This document shows positions 36,703-42,931 of a stretch of DNA of 42,931 nt, one piece after another. The position numbers were made by a program, and so were the translations under genes. Numbering within the stretch: the first letter of the stretch is position 1; the number at the start of each line of letters is the position of its first letter. This DNA comes from Pseudoalteromonas aurantia (GTDB lineage: Bacteria > Pseudomonadota > Gammaproteobacteria > Enterobacterales > Alteromonadaceae): positions 1 through 42,931 of the forward strand of contig NZ_PNBY01000037.1 in NCBI RefSeq assembly GCF_005886875.1, in the 5' to 3' direction. The notes under the pieces are model-generated. The model searched no databases and was not told the DNA's origin. It saw nothing but the letters and a program-made list of their open reading frames with translations.

Positions 36703-37596
36703 GTGAAAATCTTAATTGTTGATGATAGTCAAGCAACCTTAGAAATCGTAAATCGTGCGCTAGAGAAATTCGGCTATCGTAAGTTATTAATTCAAAAAGC
36801 GAATAGTGCTAAATCTGCGCTGCAGTATATAGGTAATTGGAAGCCTGACATTGTATTAACGGATTGGTATATGCCAGATATGTCAGGGTTAGTGCTATTA
36901 CAAGCAATCAAACAACGTCAGCTTAATATTACGGTGGCGATGATCACCACGGTGGATGAGCAGGCACAAATTGATCAAGCCTTCGCAGCGGGTGCTTCGT
37001 TTGTATTGTCAAAGCCATTTACGGATGATGAGCTTCATGCACATTTACTGCCACTTGTGCAAGGCGCTGAAGAAAATGAAATTATACTGGATGACATAGA
37101 AGTTAACGGTGAATTAGCATTACCCAAGCTCAGTCAGCTCGAAAGGTTGATACATAAACAAGTAGACGACTCACTGTGCATCAAGCCGATACATGCGCAA
37201 GAATTTGATGAAACTAAAGTACCCTGTTTAATGGCTGTTTATGAAGATAAAGAAAGCCAAAAGATAAGAGCGGTTGGTATACTTGATGTCTATGCCGCCT
37301 GTGTCATGGCCAGTGGGGTTCGGGTTATTTCGCCAGAAGAAGTACAGCAAGCAATCCATCAAAATTTAGTAACCAGCGAAATACTCGATGCGAGCAAAGA
37401 GGCGCTAAGTGCGACAGCTTTTGCGTTTTTAGATAAAAAAACCAAAATGAGCTTACGGATAAAAACGGTTAAGTTTGTTGCCTCACCTTTTCGAAAGCTT
37501 GAGTTACTTTATCAAACTCAAGCAGACAGCCGCATTGACTTTAGTTGCCAACGTGAAGGCATGGCACTGGGGAAAGTTCTATTGGTCGGCTTTTAA
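36703..37596 (+). CDS. Receiver-domain protein with unrecognised C-terminal domain
   Basis: 297 residues. GTG 36703 gives the canonical receiver start MKILIVDDSQ; an earlier in-frame TTG at 36694 has no better ribosome site. The receiver domain (1-120) has D7/D8, phosphoacceptor D54 (LTDWYMPDMSG), T82/T83 and K104. The C-terminal part (about 140-297) has no HTH, GGDEF, EAL or HD motif. A segment ILDASKEALSATAFAFL resembles CheC/CheX-like helices only loosely, so a phosphatase-like role is speculative. Neighbours are coiled-coil genes of unknown function on both sides. Confidence 0.82.
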   Translation: MKILIVDDSQATLEIVNRALEKFGYRKLLIQKANSAKSALQYIGNWKPDIVLTDWYMPDMSGLVLLQAIKQRQLNITVAMITTVDEQAQIDQAFAAGASFVLSKPFTDDELHAHLLPLVQGAEENEIILDDIEVNGELALPKLSQLERLIHKQVDDSLCIKPIHAQEFDETKVPCLMAVYEDKESQKIRAVGILDVYAACVMASGVRVISPEEVQQAIHQNLVTSEILDASKEALSATAFAFLDKKTKMSLRIKTVKFVASPFRKLELLYQTQADSRIDFSCQREGMALGKVLLVGF

Positions 37597-37606
37597 AACG
37601 CGATAT

Positions 37607-38059
37607 TTAGGCCATTGCACTGATTAACACTCCTGGGTCTGTAATACCTGCATTTTTTAGAGCTTCTCTTACATTTTCTGCCATGCTAAATAATTCAGTT
37701 TGTAATTGGGCCACATAATTTGCTTGTTGTAACTGCATATCTTGTTTTACTTGATCATTAAGATCTGAGCGCGCTTTTAATTCAACTAGGCGTTGTTGCT
37801 CTTGCTCAATTTGTTCCTTTATTTTTTCTATCTGTTCAAGCATTTTTTGAATATGCAAAGGGAGGCTGTCTTTTTTTGAACCAGTTTTTTCCTCTTTTTC
37901 ACTGTTATTTAACTGCTTAAGGTCACGTTCTGATAGTTGATGAGATGCAGTGCTTTTTTCTGAACGGTCAGTTTCATCCTTAACACTGTTAGCTTTACCT
38001 TCTTCGAGTGTTGATAATTGATTATGTGATAGAGGGGCGATTGGTTGGTGTATTTTCAT
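37607..38059 (-). CDS. Small coiled-coil protein, unknown
   Basis: 150 residues, cytosolic. A charged disordered N-terminus (1-65) is followed by a coiled coil (about 68-125, IQKMLEQIEKIKEQIEQEQQ) and a short tail. Weakly reminiscent of FlxA-like proteins, but no motif decides this. It converges on the receiver-domain gene, whose stop lies 10 bp away. Confidence 0.55.
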   Translation of the reverse strand: MKIHQPIAPLSHNQLSTLEEGKANSVKDETDRSEKSTASHQLSERDLKQLNNSEKEEKTGSKKDSLPLHIQKMLEQIEKIKEQIEQEQQRLVELKARSDLNDQVKQDMQLQQANYVAQLQTELFSMAENVREALKNAGITDPGVLISAMA

Positions 38060-38273
38060 CCTTAATACTCTAACTATTTATTCGTAGATAAGTCGGTATG
38101 TTATATATCGGCCGAAAGCGGTGTTACTTTAAGATAAAATGGTGTGAAATAAGCGGCATCCGTGCCGCTGCAAGTGCTTGGGAAAAAATGTTTTTGTACA
38201 ATACTACTGTTTCATGAACTTAGGTGATCAGTGCGCGTTATCAGCATGACTCAATTGATGACAACTCTCGTGA

Positions 38274-38574
38274 TTAAGACAGGTTGTATTTTTGCGAGAG
38301 TACAAGCTGACTATTATTGAGTGCGCGTTTTAATGCTTGGAGCAAGTCTTTTCCTTTGGCTTTTACCGATATGTCGGGTAAACCTGGCAAACTCAAATTT
38401 TACATGACATAGCTTTAAACCAGTATGTTGAGCATGAGTAATATCGCTGACTTGCACATCAATCTGGCGAATATTGGTTTCGTATTGAGTGAGCTGCGTC
38501 GAGACTAACTTGGACAGCTTAACTCTTGTAGCGGCATTCATTACTTTGTTCTTCACTGTCAATTTTAGCTTCAT
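38274..38574 (-). pseudogene. HPF/RaiA-like ribosome-associated protein, frameshifted
   Basis: The reading frame from ATG 38574 (GGA 8 bp upstream) encodes an HPF/RaiA-type beginning: KLKLTVKNKVMNAATR, then NIRQIDVQVSDITHAQHTGLKLCHVKF. At about 38395-38397 (three T on the coding strand after AAAA) the frame slips: the uninterrupted frame runs on to 38314 with an unrelated tail. Removing one T restores PGLPDISVKAKGKDLLQALK and a family-like C-terminus ending at the stop at 38274-38276, total about 99 residues. This is either a decayed gene or an assembly/sequencing slip in a homopolymer. Family proteins bind the 30S subunit and hibernate ribosomes. The family call is by fold pattern only. Confidence 0.65.
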
Positions 38575-38699
38575 TGCTATATCCAAATATAAATTAAGTG
38601 TATTTAGTCGCGCCTTTATTGCAGGCTTGTGTTTAATCTACTAAGGTATATAAAAAGATAAAAGCTGATTATTTCTTATTTAATCATCGGTAAAAGCGA

Positions 38700-39593
38700 A
38701 TGATAACAAACATAAATTATAACCATCTGTATTACTTTTGGCAGGTGAGTAAACATGGCAGCATTGCTAATGCCAGTAAAGTGCTGCATTTAACACCACA
38801 AACAGTCAGTGCCCAAATAACCAGCTTGGAGCAACGTTTAGGTAAAGCGCTTTTTTTAAGAGAAGGGCGTGGTCTGAGGTTGACTGAATTTGGACAAATA
38901 ACGCAGCAGTACGCTGATGATATGTTTGCAATTGCCGAAGAGTGGCTAGAAACGACCCAAGGTGACTTAGAACATATATCTAGAACTTTAAGAGTCGGTA
39001 TTTCAGATGCATTGCCCAAATCATTGGTATCAAAGTGGCTCTCCCCGTTTATTGAGAATGACCGGATCACCAACTTACATTGTGTAGATGGCCAGCAAGC
39101 GGAGCTTTTGGCGCAGATGGCAACGCACAAATTAGATTTGGTATTGGCTGATAAGCCATTAGATAGTTCGCTACCATTTAAGGCTTTTTGCCACGAAATT
39201 GGTAAAAGTCAGCTGGGTTTTTTTGGTAATAAAGCGTCATTGGATACATTGAAAGAAAGTTATCCGCAATCACTGGCAGATGTGCCTGTTATATTACCGG
39301 CTAAATCGAGCCCTATGACGAGTGCAATAAAATACTGGTTGGAAGAGCAAGCAATTGAGATCTCTATTGCTGGGCATGTCGATGATAGCGCATTAATGAA
39401 AGCGTTAGGCCAGCAAGGCTTTGGGTTGTTCGCAGCGCCATTGTTAGTAAAAGAGGAGATTGAAAAGCATTACGATGTGAGAGCTATTGGCGTCATAGAC
39501 AATGTATATCAAAATTATTATGCCTTTACGCCTGACAGGCTGATAAAAGATTCTATTTATTCTGAGTTTGTGAGGCACGCTCAGCACTGTTAA
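38700..39593 (+). CDS. nhaR: NhaR-like LysR transcriptional activator
   Basis: 297 residues. The opening INYNHLYYFWQVSKHGS is near identical in pattern to E. coli NhaR (INYNHLYYFWHVYKEGS), followed by LHLTPQTVSAQITSLEQRLG (helix-turn-helix) and LFLREGRGLRLTEFG. The effector domain contains DDSALMKALGQQGFGLFAAP, also NhaR-like. NhaR activates the Na+/H+ antiporter gene nhaA in response to Na+, but no antiporter gene is in this window. Its stop overlaps that of the next LysR gene by 4 bp on the opposite strand. Confidence 0.88.
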   Translation: MITNINYNHLYYFWQVSKHGSIANASKVLHLTPQTVSAQITSLEQRLGKALFLREGRGLRLTEFGQITQQYADDMFAIAEEWLETTQGDLEHISRTLRVGISDALPKSLVSKWLSPFIENDRITNLHCVDGQQAELLAQMATHKLDLVLADKPLDSSLPFKAFCHEIGKSQLGFFGNKASLDTLKESYPQSLADVPVILPAKSSPMTSAIKYWLEEQAIEISIAGHVDDSALMKALGQQGFGLFAAPLLVKEEIEKHYDVRAIGVIDNVYQNYYAFTPDRLIKDSIYSEFVRHAQHC

Positions 39594-40519
39594 GTGCTTG
39601 CCTTCTCGTTAGCTGTCATATGCTGAAATTGATCGCGCACCCAAGTTGCAAAAATAGCCAGATCAGAATGAGGCTCGGGTTGTTCAGGGCTTACTAAGTA
39701 GTAGCTGTAATCAAGCTTTAAGGATTGTGTATGACACCGTACAAGTGTTTCACTTTTTATGTCATTATCAACGATATGATGCCACGCAAGTGCCAGGCCT
39801 TGTTGGTGTTTTGCGGCTTCTAATACCAAAGTCACATGACTAAAGTGACGGTGTTGCATAGGTTGGCTGGTGGTTATATTTAGCTTTTTTAACCACATTT
39901 GCCAAGAGACATTGCTGGGCGCATCTTCGGCGGCTGCGTCATACTGTAATAGCGCGTGTGACGCAATCAGGTGTTGAATATCAGCATTGCTTTTTTGCAA
40001 GAGAAGTTGAGGGTGACACACCGGGTATATATATTCATCGGCTAAAAATTGTGCATATGCTTGTTGTGCATATCCGTCGCCAAAATGTAGATGGGCATCA
40101 ATAGGCGCAGTGGAAAAATCGACTAATTGATCTTGGGCATGCACGATGACGTTGATATCTGGGTGGACTTTATAAAAATGTGAGAGTCTGGGGATCAGCC
40201 AGTTTTGTGCTAATGAGGGGATAGCCGCAATGTGTAATGATCGTTGTGAAGCAGCTGCAATACTATTTGCTACGCCGACTTGAATAAGTGAAATCCCCTT
40301 GTTTGCACTGTGCATTAAGGCGTGTCCAGCATCGGTAAGCCCGACCCCTTTTGCTTGCCTTTTGAACAAAGGCACACCGATATGTGCTTCGAGTAATTTC
40401 ATTTGATGACTCACGGCGCTAGGTGTGATGTGCAATGTGGCCGCGGCACGGCTAAAACTGAGTGTTTGCGTGACGACCGTAAATGTATGGATAGCCGAGT
40501 AAGAAAATTGATTGCTCAT
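39590..40519 (-). CDS. LysR family regulator (GcvA-like)
   Basis: 309 residues. Helix-turn-helix near 19-43 (FSRAAATLHITPSAVSHQMK), GcvA-type wing LFKRQAKGVGLTDAGHAL, then a periplasmic-binding-like effector domain (about 90-300). It faces away from the OsmC-family gene across 198 bp that contains a perfect 15-bp palindrome, the typical arrangement for a LysR activator of its divergent neighbour. Effector unknown. Confidence 0.9.
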   Translation of the reverse strand: MSNQFSYSAIHTFTVVTQTLSFSRAAATLHITPSAVSHQMKLLEAHIGVPLFKRQAKGVGLTDAGHALMHSANKGISLIQVGVANSIAAASQRSLHIAAIPSLAQNWLIPRLSHFYKVHPDINVIVHAQDQLVDFSTAPIDAHLHFGDGYAQQAYAQFLADEYIYPVCHPQLLLQKSNADIQHLIASHALLQYDAAAEDAPSNVSWQMWLKKLNITTSQPMQHRHFSHVTLVLEAAKHQQGLALAWHHIVDNDIKSETLVRCHTQSLKLDYSYYLVSPEQPEPHSDLAIFATWVRDQFQHMTANEKAST

Positions 40520-40623
40520 TTTATAGTTGTGTGAGTTTTTATCATATACCTTTCAGTTTATGTTCTTAAGCTTCAGTAATACACAGGTATTATGGTTTTT
40601 CAGAGCGTGAGTATGATTGTTTT

Positions 40624-40638
40624 GTGAGTTTAACTCAC
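40624..40638. promoter_or_regulatory. Palindromic LysR-type box
   Basis: GTGAGTT-T-AACTCAC is a perfect 15-bp inverted repeat containing T-N11-A, the core pattern of LysR binding sites. It lies 105 bp from the regulator start and 80 bp from the osmC-like start. Confidence 0.6.
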
Positions 40639-40717
40639 TTTAGAGTGACGTATTATCGCTTTTTATTACTATGCCGCTGATGCAACATAGACGGCATTTT
40701 ATCTAAGGAGTAAAAAC

Positions 40718-41191
40718 GTGTCTCAATATAAAGCATCAATTCAATGGTATAAAAAGCCATCAGAATATTTCGTTGACCTAAAGTATAGTCGAGTCCATCA
40801 ATGGCAGTTTTCAACAGGCACATGCATTGCAGCATCGTCAGCGCCGAGTATTGTGCCACTCCCCTATTCCGATGCCAATAATATTGATCCAGAAGAAGCT
40901 TTTGTGGCTGCTTTATCAAGTTGTCATATGCTATTTTTTCTTGATTTAGCAGCTCGGAAAAAATGGGTCGTTGAATCTTATCTGGATAATGCTATCGGTA
41001 CTTTGGCAATAGATGCGAACGGAAAAAAAGCGATGACGCATGTGCTGTTAAAGCCTTTGGTGATTTTGGGGGAGAACGTCGTCGTCTCTGATGCGCAGAT
41101 CAGCGCCTTACATCATCAAGCACACGAATTATGCTTTATCGCTAACTCAGTTCTGACTAAGGTGGAAGTTAACCCTATTTACTCGGCTTAA
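40718..41191 (+). CDS. OsmC/Ohr family peroxidase-like protein
   Basis: 157 residues. GTG 40718 is 7 bp after TAAGGAG. Features of the family: DPEEAFVAALSSCHMLFFLDLAARK with the first redox cysteine, and LCFIANSVLTKVEV with the second. The expected activity is thiol-dependent reduction of organic hydroperoxides. Probably regulated by the divergent LysR gene. It ends 514 bp before the next gene. Confidence 0.9.
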   Translation: MSQYKASIQWYKKPSEYFVDLKYSRVHQWQFSTGTCIAASSAPSIVPLPYSDANNIDPEEAFVAALSSCHMLFFLDLAARKKWVVESYLDNAIGTLAIDANGKKAMTHVLLKPLVILGENVVVSDAQISALHHQAHELCFIANSVLTKVEVNPIYSA

Positions 41192-41705
41192 AGCCTGATG
41201 GTGAGTTTCTATATTGTGTGCGTAAAGCTGCACACAGTATAATAGTCACTGAGGTCGCTGGCGTTCAGTTTGCTTAGGGTTAAACATTATTTGCACTGTG
41301 TATTCATGGCGCTTATGCGCTATTTTATAGTGCCAGCTTAGTTGTTGTTTACTCACTTGCAAGGGAAGCAGTAGCCCTAGACCTGTCCCCGATGAAACGA
41401 GCATTGACACCCACTTAAAATTATTGCCAGCCTTAAAAAATACCTATGAGATATTGTCGAGTTCTCAAAATTGAACGGATAATATGCGCTTTACACTGAA
41501 AGAGATAGCGAAATTGGCCTACTCAGTGCTAAAGAAACACGCCTAATCCACCGTTAGTTATTAAGGCTTATTGAAGGCGTTAGCTGATCACTCTAAACGT
41601 TAAGCCCGGAAATCGCCTATCTTTTAAGCTGAATTTAAAAGATAAGCAATGAATGAAAAATAGTCAATTTGGGGTGGGTGTATGTTTAACTGTTTAAATG
41701 TTCGT
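41192..41705. other. Intergenic region with kinase remnant
   Basis: A 514-bp gap between the OsmC-like gene and the reductase. It contains an imperfect hairpin beside osmC (GTGTGC 41216-41221, GCACAC 41230-41235), a decayed kinase end (41246-41420) and otherwise AT-rich DNA with no recognised gene in 41450-41705. Confidence 0.6.
41246..41420 (-). pseudogene. Remnant of a histidine kinase C-terminus
   Basis: Read on the minus strand from about 41420 to the TGA at 41246-41248, one frame gives FKWVSMLVSSGTGLGLLLP, a G2 box (GTGLGL) of a HATPase domain, then QVSKQQLSWHYKIAHKRH and EYTVQIMFN, which fits the last strands of such a domain. Upstream sequence on that strand has stops in every frame, so only the end of the gene survives. 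It lies between osmC and the reductase. Confidence 0.6.
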
Positions 41706-42857
41706 TTATGCATGTTTGCTCCGGTCATAAGTTGGGTAATCACTGTAACCGACATCAGTACCTCCATACATAGTATTAGGGTCCACTTGGTTTAGTGGCC
41801 AATGGTTCTTTAACCGTTCTGGTAAGTCTGGGTTAGCAATAAATGGTCGTCCAAAAGCAAAAAGGTCGCCATATCCCTCATTTAAAATTCTCAGCGCTTT
41901 TTCAACTGTATACTTACCAGCGTAAATAATTCGTCCTGAAAATAACTGACGCGCTTTCTGATAAAACTCCACCGGTAAACCCGGCGCATTTTCCCAATCG
42001 GCTTCAGCAACAGATAAATAAGCCAGCCCAGCGTCTTCAAGTAATTTTATCGCTTCTGCGTAAGTTCTTAATGGATCAGACTCGACTAAGCCTAAATATA
42101 CCCGCTGCTCGGTTGTACTTTCAAATAACGGCGCAAAGCGAACCCCCATGCGTTCAGCCCCGACGACCTGACTCACAGCAACAACCACTTCTTTTAAAAA
42201 CTTCAAACGATTTTCAAGCGAGCCGCCATATTCGTCCGTACGTTGGTTGGTGTGTTCAGAAATAAACTGATTAATGAGATACCCGTTTGCACAATGTAAC
42301 TCAACGCCATCAAAGCCCGCATCCAAGGCATTTTGTGCAGCCAACGCATACATTTTCACAAGATCTTTCACTTCTTGTGTTTGTAACTCTCTTGGTTGGC
42401 TCGGCTTTGCTAAGTCCCCCTCACCAGGCGCGGTTTCGACAAAAACACTTACAGTATCAGCTGTAATCGCTGACGGTGCAACCGGCTTGGTGTTATCTGG
42501 TTGTAAGCTTGTATGAGAAACGCGACCCACATGCCACAATTGTGCAAAAATAACTCCGCCTTTTTTGTGTACAGCATCCGTTACCAACTTCCAACCTTCG
42601 ACTTGTTCTAACGAATGAATTCCAGGCGTCCAGGCGTAACCTTGTCCTCTAGGTTCTATTTGTGTGCCTTCTGTTACCATAAAACCGGCACCCGCTCGCT
42701 GTGCGTAGTATTTTGCCATCAATTTATTTGGAATATTACCCGGCTGAGTGCTTCTTGAACGAGTTAATGGCGGCATAACAATATGATTTTTCAGTTCGTA
42801 TGGGCCTAAAGTGGTGCGCTCAAAAAGAGCTTGAGTAGTAATATTTTCTTTTAACAT
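41706..42857 (-). CDS. Old Yellow Enzyme family alkene reductase (NemA-like)
   Basis: 383 residues; FMN-dependent NAD(P)H reductase of activated alkenes such as enones, maleimides or nitro compounds. Motifs: FERTTLGPYELKNHIVMPPLTRSRS with the flavin-binding Thr, AQLWHVGRVSH (near 109-119), GFDGVELHCANGYLINQF (substrate-binding H/N pair) and RLKNHWPLN near the end. Length fits NemA/OPR-type members (about 365). It is transcribed towards the kinase remnant; the promoter lies at the window's right edge. Confidence 0.93.
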   Translation of the reverse strand: MLKENITTQALFERTTLGPYELKNHIVMPPLTRSRSTQPGNIPNKLMAKYYAQRAGAGFMVTEGTQIEPRGQGYAWTPGIHSLEQVEGWKLVTDAVHKKGGVIFAQLWHVGRVSHTSLQPDNTKPVAPSAITADTVSVFVETAPGEGDLAKPSQPRELQTQEVKDLVKMYALAAQNALDAGFDGVELHCANGYLINQFISEHTNQRTDEYGGSLENRLKFLKEVVVAVSQVVGAERMGVRFAPLFESTTEQRVYLGLVESDPLRTYAEAIKLLEDAGLAYLSVAEADWENAPGLPVEFYQKARQLFSGRIIYAGKYTVEKALRILNEGYGDLFAFGRPFIANPDLPERLKNHWPLNQVDPNTMYGGTDVGYSDYPTYDRSKHA

Positions 42858-42931
42858 AACTATGCCTTAATTATTGACTCAGTCTTCGTAAAACTTTACT
42901 TAGACTAATTTTTAAATGCTTAAATGCTTAA

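Noticed and set aside
38391..38400. Programmed frameshift in the HPF-like gene
   Set aside because: The shift needed is +1 at AAA-TTT and the site is not a standard slippery heptamer or RF2-type signal; decay or a sequencing slip is simpler.
40653..40919. Minus-strand open frame of 88 codons over the OsmC-like start
   Set aside because: It lies antisense to a well-supported gene with a good ribosome site and has no recognisable features.

Overview
The window looks like the replication-control and adjacent region of a secondary replicon (chromid, 'chromosome II') of a marine gammaproteobacterium. Pseudoalteromonas or a close relative fits best. The grounds are AT-rich DNA, a plasmid-type replication initiator beside a GATC-rich origin, P1/Vibrio-ParA2-type parAB, a Tus homologue next to the initiator, and general gammaproteobacterial metabolic genes (glyoxylate bypass, MipA/DUF3019/RstAB-like operon, NhaR). 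Genus assignment is inference from protein resemblance; no search was run.

Layout. 1-1009 is a gene-free AT-rich stretch with a 13-bp direct repeat and a Ter-like core just ahead of tus (1010-1891). The initiator gene rep (1893-3107, minus) converges on tus. The putative origin (about 3108-3803) holds four 17-bp iterons of form TTAGTAAAAANNNGATC, thirteen GATC sites in about 410 bp, two DnaA-box-like sites and an AT-rich segment, followed by parA and parB. Next come a SWIM/SNF2 helicase, a small ORF plus an orphan BaeR-like response regulator, rmuC, a membrane protein, and a decayed BaeS-like sensor kinase. Between that pseudogene and aceA lies a second cluster of four iteron-like 17-mers (14595-14786), about 11 kb from the origin. 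Three of the four lack the GATC.

From 14839 to 21081: divergent aceA and glcB (glyoxylate bypass) and a secreted S9 peptidase. From 21266 to 27140: a periplasmic binding-protein-like gene, a TlpA-like thioredoxin, a second broken BaeS-like kinase with a propeller-type sensor (one nonsense codon and one 1-nt frameshift), and a beta-propeller lipoprotein. 27298-30522 is a compact MipA/OmpV - DUF3019 - RstA-like - RstB-like operon. 30546-35582 (minus) carries arfB and a MacB-type ABC export operon (adaptor, ATPase, two permeases). 35772-42857 holds coiled-coil proteins, an unusual receiver-domain protein, a frameshifted HPF/RaiA-like gene, nhaR, a LysR regulator divergent from an OsmC-family gene, a remnant of a third histidine kinase, and an Old Yellow Enzyme reductase.

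How it fits together: initiator, iterons, Dam sites, ParAB and Tus form one replication, segregation and termination module. The most notable observation is the remote iteron cluster, which resembles in principle the extra-origin RctB sites of Vibrio. A secondary theme is repeated decay of BaeS-like kinases, leaving a BaeR-like regulator whose acidic pocket has also changed. No rRNA, tRNA, CRISPR array or intact insertion sequence was seen.
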